A stretch of DNA of 64,000 nucleotides, from the NCBI RefSeq assembly GCF_000198775.1, contig NC_014722.1:347638-411637 (forward strand), read 5' to 3'. How positions within the stretch are numbered: position 1 is the first letter of the stretch; each line of letters starts with the position of its first letter. Made by a program: the position numbers and the translations under genes. The stretch comes from Mycetohabitans rhizoxinica HKI 454. Lineage in GTDB: Bacteria > Pseudomonadota > Gammaproteobacteria > Burkholderiales > Burkholderiaceae. This document shows positions 31,102-41,838 of the stretch, piece after piece. The notes beneath the pieces are model-generated. The model was not told the DNA's origin, did no database searches, and was given only the letters and a program-made list of their open reading frames with translations.

Positions 31102-32463
31102 ATGGCAGCAGCCCACGGCACCATGCTCCTGATCTATGCGGTCATCGCGATCGCTGCGCTGGTCTTGTTGATCACGCGCTTCAAGGTTTATCCGTTCCTG
31201 GTTCTGATCATTGTCTCGCTGCTGCTCGGCCTGGCTGCGGGCATGCCGCCCGAGACCATCGTCAAGTCGTTCGAGGCCGGCAACGGCAACACGCTCGGCC
31301 ACATTGCGGTCGTTGTTGGCCTGGGCACGATGCTGGGCAAGATGATGGCCGAGTCTGGCGGCGCGGAGCGCATCGCGATGACGCTGATCGGCTGGTTCGG
31401 CGAAAAAAACATCCATTGGGCAATGATGTTTGTCGCTGTCATCGTCGGGCTGCCGGTGTTCTTCGAGGTGGGCTTCGTGCTGCTGATCCCGATCGCCTTC
31501 AACGTCGCCAAGCGCACCGGCAAGTCTCTGCTACTGGTCGGCTTGCCGATGGTCGCTGGGCTATCGGTGGTGCATGGCCTGATTCCGCCGCATCCGGCAG
31601 CGATGCTCGCGCTCCAGCAGTATCACGCCGACATTGGCCGCACGATCGCATACGGGCTGATCGTCGGCGTGCCGACCGCGATCATCGCCGGTCCGCTGTT
31701 CGCGCTGCTCATCCACCGCGCGATCAAGCTACCGGCGGACAATCCGCTCGCCGCCCAATTCATCCAGTCCGCGCCGGCGACGCAACAGCGTGAACTGCCT
31801 GGCTTCGGCATCACGCTGATGACGATTCTGCTGCCGGTGATCTTGATGTTGGCCGGCAGCTGGGCGGACCTGGTGCTCCCAACGAACACGCGCGCGAACG
31901 ACGTGCTGCGCTTTCTCGGCAACTCTGATGTGGCCTTGCTGATTGCAGTGCTGGTCAGCTTCTGGACCTTCGGCGCGCGCCGCGGCTTCACGCGCGAGCA
32001 GATTCAGCGCTTCTGCGGCGACTGCCTCGCGCCGATTGCCGGCATCACGCTGATCGTCGGCGCGGGCGGTGGCTTTGGCCGCATCTTGATGGACAGCGGC
32101 ATCTCAAAGGAAATCATCGGCGCGGCCACCCAGCACAACCTGTCGCCGCTGGTGCTTGGATGGCTGGTTGCCGCGCTGATCCGACTGGCCACGGGTTCCG
32201 CCACCGTGGCGATGACCACCGCGTGTGGCATCGTCGCGCCAATCGCAGCGGCCGGCACGGTTCAGGCCACGCCGGAACTGCTGGTGCTCGCGACTGGTTC
32301 GGGCTCACTGATTTTCTCGCACGTCAATGATGGCGGCTTCTGGCTGATCAAGGAATATTTCGGCATGACCGTCACGCAGACGTTCAAGACGTGGTCGCTG
32401 TGCGAGACGATCATCTCGGTGGTCGGCCTGCTGTTGGCCTTGACACTGGGGATGGTGCTGTAA
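31102..32463 (+). CDS. gntT: Gluconate:H+ symporter (GntP family)
   Basis: The 453-residue integral membrane protein has about 12 hydrophobic spans and GntP-family motifs: ITRFKVYPFLVLIIVSLLLG, VVVGLGTMLGKMMAESGGAE, GLPVFFEVGFVLLIPIAF and GLIPPHPAAMLAL in the first half, and ATGSATVAMTT and FSHVNDGGFWLIKEYFG near the end. These proteins import gluconate with protons. Neighbours edd, eda and gntK fit gluconate use. A strong GGAGGAG precedes the ATG by five bases. The IS element follows 54 bp downstream. Confidence 0.94.
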   Translation: MAAAHGTMLLIYAVIAIAALVLLITRFKVYPFLVLIIVSLLLGLAAGMPPETIVKSFEAGNGNTLGHIAVVVGLGTMLGKMMAESGGAERIAMTLIGWFGEKNIHWAMMFVAVIVGLPVFFEVGFVLLIPIAFNVAKRTGKSLLLVGLPMVAGLSVVHGLIPPHPAAMLALQQYHADIGRTIAYGLIVGVPTAIIAGPLFALLIHRAIKLPADNPLAAQFIQSAPATQQRELPGFGITLMTILLPVILMLAGSWADLVLPTNTRANDVLRFLGNSDVALLIAVLVSFWTFGARRGFTREQIQRFCGDCLAPIAGITLIVGAGGGFGRILMDSGISKEIIGAATQHNLSPLVLGWLVAALIRLATGSATVAMTTACGIVAPIAAAGTVQATPELLVLATGSGSLIFSHVNDGGFWLIKEYFGMTVTQTFKTWSLCETIISVVGLLLALTLGMVL

Positions 32464-32464
32464 G

Positions 32465-32517
32465 TGTGACCTGCCCCCTTGGTTAGGGCCAGCCGGCTTC
32501 TAGCAAAGTCCTTTTAA
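32465..32517 (+). other. Possible remnant of another insertion sequence end
   Basis: The stretch between the gntT stop and the IS starts TGTGACCTGCCCCC. This looks like the terminal sequence of other IS3-type elements, and the tract has no coding or terminator features. Low confidence: this is a resemblance from memory, not an alignment. Confidence 0.3.
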
Positions 32518-32518
32518 T

Positions 32519-32618
32519 GAGGCTACCCCCAAATCAGTGCCGTTCTAAAGTGGAAATTTCCGGCTCTTGAGGCTACCCCCAAATCAGTGCCGTTCTAAAG
32601 TGGAAATTTCCGGCTCTT
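32519..32618. repeat. Two exact 50-bp tandem copies of the IS left end
   Basis: The 50-bp unit beginning GAGGCTACCCCCAAATCAGT and ending CCGGCTCTT is repeated without mismatch at 32519-32568 and 32569-32618. The orfB stop codon lies in the inner copy. This suggests a second, now deleted, IS copy in tandem or a one-ended transposition event. Confidence 0.95.
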
Positions 32619-33462
32619 CGGGGTGGGCCGAATCGGCCCGGGGCCTGCACTGGCAGGCGAACTCGGCAGGCGTCATCCACTGCAGTGCAGAGTGGGGACG
32701 CGCCTCATTATAGTACTGGCGCCAGGCCTCGATTTTGCGCTTGGCATCCTCGAGCGACAAGAACCAATGCTCGTTTAGGCATTCCTCACGCAAGCGCCCG
32801 TTAAACGACTCGTTCTTGGCGTTATCGGTTGGCTTGCCAGGACGAGAGAAGTCAATCTCAACGCCCCTCTCATACGCCCACTTGTCGAGCACCTTGGAGA
32901 TGAATTCGCTGCCATTGTCTGCCTTGATGAAGCGCGGTAACGGCCGGCTCACAGCAATGCGATCTAGCGCCGCCACAACGTCCTCACCACGTAGCGTGGC
33001 GCCTACCTCGATGGCCAAGCATTCGCGCGTATAATTGTCCACAATTGTCAGCGTGCGCAAACGCCGACCATCAAACAGTGCGTCAGCAACAAAGTCCATA
33101 CTCCAAATCTCGTTGATCGCGGTCACGAGCTGCTTGGGCTGCCGCAGCCGCGCCGCCTTGTTTCGCCGCGGCCTCTTATGCCGCAATGACAGCCCCTGCT
33201 CACGATAGAGCCGGTAAACTCTTTTATGATTGTCGCGCCAGCCTTCCCGACGCAGCATCACATGCACCCGGCGATAGCCGTAGTGCACGCGTGTTTGCGT
33301 GATCTGCTTGATGCGCAGGGCGATCGCGTTCGAATCTCGTGCGATTGACTGATAGCTGTACACCGAACGCGACAACTTCAGTACCCTGCAGGCCTGGCGC
33401 TGGCTCACGCCAAAGCGTTGCATCAAATCCGTCGTGAGTTCACGCAGCCGGGAAGGCTTCAA
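32584..33462 (-). CDS. IS3-family transposase, OrfB (DDE integrase domain)
   Basis: OrfB carries the rve-type catalytic core. The DDE triad is visible in WSMDFVADAL, then IKADNGSEF about 60 residues later, and the glutamate in NAKNESFNGRLREECL. The N-terminal region (SRLRELTTDLMQRFGVSQRQ) is the usual HTH_21 linker domain. It overlaps orfA by four bases and its TTG (33462) is probably not a main start; the active protein is expected as an OrfAB fusion by -1 frameshifting. The 292-residue length is intact. Confidence 0.93.
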   Translation of the reverse strand: MKPSRLRELTTDLMQRFGVSQRQACRVLKLSRSVYSYQSIARDSNAIALRIKQITQTRVHYGYRRVHVMLRREGWRDNHKRVYRLYREQGLSLRHKRPRRNKAARLRQPKQLVTAINEIWSMDFVADALFDGRRLRTLTIVDNYTRECLAIEVGATLRGEDVVAALDRIAVSRPLPRFIKADNGSEFISKVLDKWAYERGVEIDFSRPGKPTDNAKNESFNGRLREECLNEHWFLSLEDAKRKIEAWRQYYNEARPHSALQWMTPAEFACQCRPRADSAHPEEPEISTLERH

Positions 33463-33725
33463 AGCTTTTTTGATAGCACATCCTGCAACATGGATTTGTC
33501 CAGCGACAGCTCCGCCACCAGCCGCTTGAGCTTCGTGTTCTCCTCTTCGAGCTGCTTCAGGCGACGCAGCTCCGACGGGCCCAGGCCCCCATACTTCTGG
33601 CGCCAGTTATAGAACGTCGCATCGCTGATGCCCATCTTGCGGCACACCTCAGCTGCCGGCGTGCCCAGCTCTGCCTGTTTCAACGCAAATGTAATCTGTT
33701 CTTCAGTGTATCTGCTCTTCTTCAC
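33459..33725 (-). CDS. IS3-family transposase, OrfA (HTH)
   Basis: OrfA (88 residues) is the DNA-binding part: MKKSRYTEEQITFALKQAE and AAEVCRKMGISDATFYNW form the helix-turn-helix, and a leucine-zipper-like region follows (LRRLKQLEEENTKLKRLVAE). The frame ends TCAAAAAAGCTTTGA. The heptamer AAAAAAG at 33465-33471 is a classic slippery site for -1 frameshifting into orfB. Confidence 0.94.
   Translation of the reverse strand: MKKSRYTEEQITFALKQAELGTPAAEVCRKMGISDATFYNWRQKYGGLGPSELRRLKQLEEENTKLKRLVAELSLDKSMLQDVLSKKL
33465..33471 (-). promoter_or_regulatory. Programmed -1 frameshift slippery heptamer A6G
   Basis: AAAAAAG lies on the minus strand two codons before the orfA stop, in the orfA/orfB overlap. 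IS3-family elements use this motif to make the OrfAB transposase. Confidence 0.75.
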
Positions 33726-33848
33726 GACATGACCTTCTGCTTGTTAAGGTTGCATCATGCCGGATTTTTTCTACTTTTGAATGGCCCAGTTTTTTGGGGT
33801 AGCCTCAAGTGATGGCCGCGTGTGCGATGCGGGCCCGTGGAGCGTGTG

Positions 33849-34349
33849 ATGATTTTGATTGTGATGGGGGTATCGGGCGCCGGCAAGACGCGGGTCGGGG
33901 AGTTGCTGGCCGAGCGGCTCGGATGCCCGTTTACCGACGGTGACGCGCTCCATAGCGACGCGAACAAGGATAAGATGAGCCGCGGTATTGCGCTGACCGA
34001 CGCGGACCGCTGGCCGTGGCTGCGCACCTTGCGTGCGGCGATCGAGCAGCAGCAGCGGGCGGGCGAAACCGCCGTCTTCACCTGCTCGTCGCTCAAGCGC
34101 TCGTACCGGGACGTACTGCGCCATGGCGACAGCGACGTCGTATTCGTCTACCTGAAAGGCACGTTCCAGGTGCTGCGCGCGCGGCTCGGTCACCGCACTG
34201 GCCACTTCTTTGACCCGTCGTTGCTGCAAAGCCAATTAGACACGCTTGAGGAGCCGGGGCTTGACGAGGCGATCACGGTGAGCATCGACGAGCCGCCGGA
34301 GCGGATCGTCGATCGGGTGCTCGAGCGGCTGGCCGCGCGCACCCGTTGA
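33849..34349 (+). CDS. gntK: Gluconokinase
   Basis: GntK phosphorylates gluconate to 6-phosphogluconate, the substrate of Edd. The 166-residue product starts MILIVMGVSGAGKTRVGE (P-loop), then DGDALHSDANKDKMSRGIAL and TDADRWPWL, the standard gluconokinase motifs, and FTCSSLKRSYRDVLR, with an HRTGHFFDPSLL segment late. The IS ends 42 bp before its ATG, so any read-through from gntT is interrupted; expression now depends on a promoter in the IS end or the short leader. Codon use is normal. Confidence 0.95.
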   Translation: MILIVMGVSGAGKTRVGELLAERLGCPFTDGDALHSDANKDKMSRGIALTDADRWPWLRTLRAAIEQQQRAGETAVFTCSSLKRSYRDVLRHGDSDVVFVYLKGTFQVLRARLGHRTGHFFDPSLLQSQLDTLEEPGLDEAITVSIDEPPERIVDRVLERLAARTR

Positions 34350-34409
34350 TCCGCGTGGCCGGGGCGGCTGCCTCGGCATGCGCGCCCGCAGCGGCGCCGC
34401 GCACCAGTG

Positions 34410-36118
<1,709 letters not shown>

Positions 36119-37273
36119 TGCCGCCACCCAGGCACACGTCGCCGTCGTACAGCACAGCGGATTGCCCCGGCGTCACTGCCCATTGCGACTGCGCGAAGTG
36201 CAACGCAAAGTGCCTGTCTGGTGCATGCTGGAATGTGCAGGCCGCGTCCTGCTGGCGATAGCGCGTCTTGGCCGTACACGAGTGCCCGTCCTGCGGTGCC
36301 GCGCCTGCAATCCAACTGGCGTTCTCCGCCTGCAGCGTCGAGCTGAGTAACCACGGGTGATCGTGCCCCTGCACGACGTACAGTGTGTTGCCCGCCATGT
36401 CCTTGCCGGCGACGAACCATGGCTCGCCGCTGCCGTCGCGACTGCCGCCCAGGCCGATCCCTTTGCGCTGTCCCAATGTGTAAAACGCGAGCCCGATGTG
36501 TTCGCCAACGACCTTGCCGTCTGGGGTCCTCATCGGGCCAGGGCGGGTCGGCAGATAGCGGTTCAGGAACGTGCGAAACGGCCGCTCGCCAATGAAGCAG
36601 ATGCCGGTCGAGTCCTTCTTTGCCGCGTTGGGCAACCCGATTTGCGCGGCAATCTCACGAACTCGCGTCTTGGGCAATTCGCCAAGCGGAAACAGTGTGC
36701 GGCTCAACTGCGATTGGTTCAGGCGATGCAGGAAGTACGATTGGTCCTTGGACGAGTCGAGTGCCTTGAGCAGTTCAAACCGCTCGCCGATCCGGCGCAC
36801 GCGGGCGTAGTGGCCGGTCGCGATGGTTTGTGCACCCAGCGCCATTGCGTGGTCCAGGAATGCCTTGAATTTGATCTCCGCATTGCACAGTACATCCGGA
36901 TTCGGCGTGCGGCCCGCCGAATATTCGCGCAAGAACTCGGCAAAGACCCTGTCCTTATACTGCGCGGCGAAGTTCACCGCCTCGACGTCGATACCGATGA
37001 GGTCCGCAACCGATACGACGTCGATCCAGTCTTGCCGGCTCGAGCAATATTCGCTGTCGTCGTCGTCTTCCCAGTTTTTCATGAATAGGCCAACCACCTC
37101 GTAGCCTTGCTGCTTGAGCAGCCACGCGGCGACCGACGAATCCACGCCGCCGGACATGCCGATGACCACGCGTTGCTTTGCCATGATGCGTTACCGTTGC
37201 CAGTTTGGGCGCCGCGGGCGCCACGCGGCGCGAGCGCCGGTTGGGTTGCTCAAGGCCGGTCGCGACACGCCGT

Positions 37274-37750
37274 TTAACGCAGCACGGCCGGGTGGGATTG
37301 TACGAACTCGAGCGGATAGCGGCGTCCCGCCAGGTAGTCCTCGACACAGCGCAACACGAGCGGCGTGCGGTGGCGCGACGCTTGTGCGCGCAACGCGTCG
37401 GCGCTCAACCAGACCGTGCGCAGAATATCGGGGTCAAGCTCGCGCGGGATCGGATCGTGTGTGGCGGTGCCGCAGTACGTAAAGCGAACATAGGTGGCCG
37501 GCACACCGTGTTCCCGCTCGAACTGCGCGACGTACACGCCAACCAACGCCTGCGGCGTAAACACGTGTCCGGTCTCCTCGAGCGTTTCGCGCACGACCGC
37601 CTCGAGCAGCGTTTCGCTCGGCTCCAGGTGACCGGCCGGTTGGTTCAACCGTAGCCCGTTCGGTGTGTGCTCCTCGACCAGCAGAAATCGCTGCTCGTGC
37701 TCGATGATGGCGGCCACCGTCACGTGCGGCGCCCACAGTTGCGTATCCAT
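37274..37750 (-). CDS. Nudix hydrolase, NudJ-like
   Basis: The 158-residue protein begins MDTQLWAPHVTVAAIIEH and has a complete Nudix box, GHLEPSETLLEAVVRETLEE with TGH following, giving the Mg2+-binding REx2EE. Substrates of this subfamily are phosphorylated compounds such as thiamine pyrophosphate precursors or nucleotides; the real substrate is unknown. The ATG at 37750 is favoured, with a nearby alternative at 37762. It sits upstream of mnmA on the same strand, with about 90 bp between. Confidence 0.85.
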   Translation of the reverse strand: MDTQLWAPHVTVAAIIEHEQRFLLVEEHTPNGLRLNQPAGHLEPSETLLEAVVRETLEETGHVFTPQALVGVYVAQFEREHGVPATYVRFTYCGTATHDPIPRELDPDILRTVWLSADALRAQASRHRTPLVLRCVEDYLAGRRYPLEFVQSHPAVLR

Positions 37751-37821
37751 AAGGTCCAACATTGTACCGCTGTCTGGCGCGGCGGGCGGGCGCATGCGCG
37801 TTGCCAGCGCCGCCGGGCCGC

Positions 37822-39114
37822 TCAATCGGGTGAGCCCGTCTGCGGGCGCGCCGCCGAGCGTTGCCGCATCGCGCCGGCGACCAGATCGAAGCGGAACAGC
37901 CGGCATTCAAGCGCGCCGTTGTACAACGGCGTCTTCGTCGATTCGCGCAGCCGCATCTGGCCGGGCAGCGTACGATCGGCGCTGAGCACGAACGCGTGCC
38001 AGCCGGGGAACCGCTGCTTGAGCACGTCGCCGAACGAGCGGAAGAACGCGCTGTCCGCATCGTCCGGACGGGCGCGCTGGAATCCCGTGCCGTCGCCATC
38101 GACCGTGCGGGCGCCGCGGCCGCGCGTGGCGATTCGCTCGCCGTAGGGCGGATTGGCCACCAGCACGCCCGGTGTGTCGCATGGTGCCACGATGTCGCGC
38201 GCATCGAGTTGCTTGAGCGGGACCATTGGTGCGCCTGCGCGCTGCAGGTTTGCGGCGGCCTTGGCGAGCATGTCGCCGGACACGTCGCTGCCGTAGATCG
38301 ACAGTGCATCGCCCGGCGCGGCGCGCGCGCCAGCCTCGCGCTTGGCGTCCAGCGCTTGCGCCTTCAGGCGCTGCCACGCGCCGACATCGTAGTGCGTGAG
38401 ATTTTCGAAGCCGAAACGCCGGTCCACGCCCGGCGCGATGCCTAGTGCGATCTGCGCGGCCTCGGCGATGAACGTGCCGCTGCCGCACATTGGATCGACC
38501 AGCGGCGTGCCTGGTGTCCAGCCGGTCAGCCGCAGGATGCCTGCGGCCAGATTCTCGCGCAATGGCGCGGCGCCTTTGTCCAGTCGCCATCCGCGCTTGA
38601 ACAACGGCTCGCCGGAGGTGTCCAGGTACAGCGTGCAGTCCGTGGCGGTCACGAACGCCTGCACCCGCACGTCGGGTTCGGCGGTGTCGATGCTGGGCCG
38701 TGCCCCGGTCTGCTCGCGCAGTCGGTCGCAGATCGCGTCCTTGATGCGCAGCGTCGTGAATTCCAGACTGCGCAGCGGCGACTTGATCGCGGTCACGTCT
38801 ACCCGCAACGTGCGGCTGGCGTCGAACCATTGCTCCCACGACTGCTCGCGCGCCAGCGCGTAGATATCATGCTCGTCGCGATAGGGCCGCGTGGCGATCT
38901 TTAACAGGATCCGGCTAGCAATCCGCGAATGCAGATTGGCCGCGATGGCGGCAGCCCATGCACCGCTGAACGGCACGCCGCCGGGCGCCGGCGCTTGCAC
39001 GGCGAACGTCGGATCGGCAGCGAGCGCGGACAACTCGCCGAGTTCGACGGCGAGCGCGCCCTCCAGGCCGCGGGGGCAGGGGGCGAAGAATTCGAGGCGG
39101 GTGGCGAAGGACAT
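37822..39114 (-). CDS. rlmL: THUMP-domain 23S rRNA guanine-N2 methyltransferase (RlmL/RlmK N-terminal type)
   Basis: The 430-residue protein starts MSFATRLEFFAPCPRGLEGA, has a THUMP-like N-terminal part to about residue 160 (TDCTLYLDTSGEPLFKRG), then a Rossmann methyltransferase with VDPMCGSGTFIAEAA and the catalytic NPPYGER (ANPPYGERI). This matches RlmL-type enzymes (G2445 of 23S rRNA); the C-terminal RlmK half of E. coli YcbY is absent. The ATG at 39114 fits; the upstream frame is unsupported. Function is by family. Confidence 0.88.
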   Translation of the reverse strand: MSFATRLEFFAPCPRGLEGALAVELGELSALAADPTFAVQAPAPGGVPFSGAWAAAIAANLHSRIASRILLKIATRPYRDEHDIYALAREQSWEQWFDASRTLRVDVTAIKSPLRSLEFTTLRIKDAICDRLREQTGARPSIDTAEPDVRVQAFVTATDCTLYLDTSGEPLFKRGWRLDKGAAPLRENLAAGILRLTGWTPGTPLVDPMCGSGTFIAEAAQIALGIAPGVDRRFGFENLTHYDVGAWQRLKAQALDAKREAGARAAPGDALSIYGSDVSGDMLAKAAANLQRAGAPMVPLKQLDARDIVAPCDTPGVLVANPPYGERIATRGRGARTVDGDGTGFQRARPDDADSAFFRSFGDVLKQRFPGWHAFVLSADRTLPGQMRLRESTKTPLYNGALECRLFRFDLVAGAMRQRSAARPQTGSPD

Positions 39115-39277
39115 GGAGGATGAGTCGGGCGCAAAACGGACCAGTGCGTATTGTACGTGGCCACGCGACGGGTGGGGCAGCCCCGGATCCCGAGGCGCCT
39201 GGCTGTGGGCGCCGCCGCGTCCGCCGCATCGGCCCGTACAGCCGCCAGAGGGTGCTTTGCCGTCCCGGGGCAGATGG

Positions 39278-39283
39278 TAGAAT
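39278..39283 (+). promoter_or_regulatory. Candidate -10 box of the yajC-secDF operon
   Basis: TAGAAT lies 39 bp before the yajC GTG; TTGCCG is 15 bp upstream of it as a weak -35. Confidence 0.35.
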
Positions 39284-39321
39284 GCCCGGCTATTTCGACC
39301 TTCTACCACGGAGAGACCCAC

Positions 39322-39651
39322 GTGTTCATTTCCAATGCGTACGCCCAGGCTGCACCCGCCGCAGGCGGTGCCGCCGGCTTCATCCAGACGTACGGCTTCT
39401 TCATCCTGATGATCGCGGTGCTGTACTTCTTCATGATTCGTCCTCAGATGAAGCGGCAAAAGGAGCACCGGAACATGCTTGCCGCGATGACCAAGGGCGA
39501 CGAAGTGCTCACCTCCGGCGGCATTGTGGGCAAAGTCACGAAGGTCGGCGAGGCCTATGTTGGCGTCGAGTTGTCCGACGGCGTCGAGGTCACCGTGCAA
39601 AAGAGCGCGGTCTCGGCGATCCTGCCCAAGGGCACGATCAAGTCGCTCTGA
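39322..39651 (+). CDS. yajC: Preprotein translocase subunit YajC
   Basis: YajC is a small inner-membrane partner of SecDF. The 109-residue product has one transmembrane span (IQTYGFFILMIAVLYFFMI) followed by RPQMKRQKEHRNML and a beta-strand domain MTKGDEVLTSGGIVGKVTKV. Translation starts at a GTG at 39322 preceded by CGGAGAG; a longer upstream frame has no support. It begins yajC-secD-secF. In most relatives tgt lies directly upstream; here it is rlmL, divergent. Confidence 0.94.
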   Translation: MFISNAYAQAAPAAGGAAGFIQTYGFFILMIAVLYFFMIRPQMKRQKEHRNMLAAMTKGDEVLTSGGIVGKVTKVGEAYVGVELSDGVEVTVQKSAVSAILPKGTIKSL

Positions 39652-39762
39652 TCGCCGGCGTGTGTCCGGTCCGCGCGGCACGGCGCCTGGTGCGCCGAGC
39701 GCGCGTCGAAGCGGACACGGCCCGGCGAGCGTCGCGCAGAACTCCTCCTGTCCAGTCATTCC

Positions 39763-41820
39763 ATGAATCGCTATCCCCTCTGGAAATACGTCGTGATGTT
39801 GGTGGCGCTTGCCATCGGCTTGCTGTACACGCTACCCAACTTCTTCGGCGAGGCGCCGGCGGTGCAGGTGTCCAGCGGCAAGGCGACGGTCAAGCTGGAC
39901 TCGTCGGTGCTCAATACCGTCGAGTCGACGCTCGCCGCGAACGGCGTGCAGGCGGACGACGTGACGTTCGACAACGCGAGTCAAAACGCGAATATCCGCG
40001 TGCGCCTGAAGGACACCGACACGCAACTGCGCGTGAAGGACCTACTGCAAAAGGCGCTCAATGCCGATCCGGCGGATCCGACTTATATCGTCGCGCTGAA
40101 CCTGCAATCGGCGTCGCCGCGCTGGCTAGCGTCGCTGCACGCGCTGCCGATGTACCTGGGGCTGGACCTGCGTGGCGGCGTGCACTTCCTGCTGCAGGTG
40201 GATTTGGCCGGTGCGCTGAATAAGAAACTCGATGCGGACGCAGCTGATGCGCGTACGCTACTGCGCGACAAGTCGATCCGCGCTGGCGGCGTGAACCGCG
40301 TGGGCCAGACAGTGGTGGTCAACTTCGTTGATCAGGACGTCGCGAACCGCGCGCGCCAGTTGCTGTCGGACAACGTCACTGAGTTGACCTGGCAAGTACA
40401 GCCGGCCGCCGGCGGCTATCAGGTGGTGGGCGCATTTACACCAGCCGCGCAAAAAACGGTGCAGGACAGCGCGCTGAAGCAAAACATCACAACGCTGCAC
40501 AACCGAGTCAACGAGCTTGGCGTCGCCGAGCCGATCGTGCAGCAACAGGGCGCGGACCGGATCGTTGTTGAACTGCCCGGTGTGCAGGACACCGCAAAGG
40601 CCAAGGACATCATCGGGCGGACCGCGACGCTCGAGGCTCGCATGGCCGATTATCAGAATCCGGTGCGCAACATCAACGACCCGGTGCCGGTCGGTGATGA
40701 CCTGTTCACGCAGGGCAACGGCGCGCCGGTGTACCTGAAGAAACAAGTGATCTTCACCGGTGACCGGATCACCGACGCGTCGGCCGGTTTCGACGAGCAC
40801 CAGCGTCCGGCCGTGAAGATCCGCCTCGATGCGCGCGGCGGACGGGTGCTGCGCGACGTGTCGCGCGACAACATCGGCAAGCCGATGGCGATCGTGCTGT
40901 TCGAGAAGAACAAGGGCGAGTTGCTGACGGTGGCGACGATCCAGTCCGAGCTGGGCGAAAACTTCCAAATCACCGGCCAGCCGACGCCCCAGGCGGCGAC
41001 CGATCTCGCGCTGTTGCTGCGCGCCGGTTCGCTGGCCGCGCCGATGGAGATCATCGAGGAGCGCACGATTGGACCGAGCCTGGGCGCGGACAACATTAGA
41101 AAGGGTTTCGACTCGGTGCAGTACGGGTTCGCTGCGATTGCGGTGTTCATGATCGCGTACTACATGCTGTTCGGACTGATCTCGGTGATTGCGTTGTCGG
41201 TGAACCTGCTGCTGCTCGTCGCGGTGCTGTCGATGATGCAGGCGACGCTGACATTGCCCGGCATCGCGGCGATCGCGCTGGCACTGGGCATGGCGATCGA
41301 CGCGAACGTGCTGATCAACGAGCGCATTCGCGAGGAGCTGCGTCGCGGCGCGCCTGCGCAACTGGCGATCCAGAATGGCTTCTCGCATGCATGGGCGACG
41401 ATCCTGGATTCGAATGTCACGACGCTGATTGCCGGGCTGGCGCTACTTGCGTTCGGCTCCGGGCCGGTGCGCGGCTTTGCGGTCGTGCACTGCATCGGCA
41501 TCCTGACATCGATGTTCTCCGCCGTGTTCTTCGCACGGGGGCTGGTGAACCTGTGGTACGGCGGCAAGAAGAAGCTCAAGTCGTTGGCCATTGGCCAGGT
41601 ATGGCGTCCGGAAGGCACGCTGGCCGCGTACGCCGAATCTGCTCAGCAGGGGGCGGGCGGCGCGGCGCAGGCGCTGCCGCGTACTTCGGACGCCAAGCGC
41701 CCGGGTCCGAAGCGCGCGGTACGGCGCAATGCGCCAGCGGCGCCGCGGCCCGGCGATGCGCCCCCATCGGAGCGCACACCGCAACGTGATGCGCCGACCA
41801 AGCCGGGCCAGTCCCGCTGA
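39763..41820 (+). CDS. secD: Protein translocase subunit SecD with long C-terminal tail
   Basis: SecD uses the proton gradient to pull secreted proteins through SecYEG. The 685-residue product has an N-terminal span (WKYVVMLVALAIGLLYTLPN), the P1 periplasmic domain with LGLDLRGGVHFLLQVDL, and a C-terminal set of five spans with the motif ALGMAIDANVLINERIREEL. After GKKKLKSLAIGQVWRPEG there are about 70 further residues rich in A, P, R and Q, not part of the core domain. Downstream secF starts 19 bp later. Confidence 0.94.
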   Translation: MNRYPLWKYVVMLVALAIGLLYTLPNFFGEAPAVQVSSGKATVKLDSSVLNTVESTLAANGVQADDVTFDNASQNANIRVRLKDTDTQLRVKDLLQKALNADPADPTYIVALNLQSASPRWLASLHALPMYLGLDLRGGVHFLLQVDLAGALNKKLDADAADARTLLRDKSIRAGGVNRVGQTVVVNFVDQDVANRARQLLSDNVTELTWQVQPAAGGYQVVGAFTPAAQKTVQDSALKQNITTLHNRVNELGVAEPIVQQQGADRIVVELPGVQDTAKAKDIIGRTATLEARMADYQNPVRNINDPVPVGDDLFTQGNGAPVYLKKQVIFTGDRITDASAGFDEHQRPAVKIRLDARGGRVLRDVSRDNIGKPMAIVLFEKNKGELLTVATIQSELGENFQITGQPTPQAATDLALLLRAGSLAAPMEIIEERTIGPSLGADNIRKGFDSVQYGFAAIAVFMIAYYMLFGLISVIALSVNLLLLVAVLSMMQATLTLPGIAAIALALGMAIDANVLINERIREELRRGAPAQLAIQNGFSHAWATILDSNVTTLIAGLALLAFGSGPVRGFAVVHCIGILTSMFSAVFFARGLVNLWYGGKKKLKSLAIGQVWRPEGTLAAYAESAQQGAGGAAQALPRTSDAKRPGPKRAVRRNAPAAPRPGDAPPSERTPQRDAPTKPGQSR

Positions 41821-41838
41821 CCACGCTCGGAGACCCTC

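Larger units (their letters stand above)
32518..33807 (-). mobile_element. IS3-family (IS407-group-like) insertion sequence
   Basis: A 1.24-kb element (inner end 32568 to 33807) carries orfA and orfB on the minus strand. The ends are imperfect inverted repeats: TGAGGCTACCCC at both tips, then further similarity for about 48 bp (left GTTCTAAAGTGGAAATTTCCGG, right CATTCAAAAGTAGAAAAAATCCGG in inverted sense, shown in part). On the left side the terminal 50 bp is present twice in tandem (32519-32618). No target duplication is seen: the left flank is TTAA or CTCT and the right flank is AGTG. It separates gntK from gntT. Confidence 0.9.
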
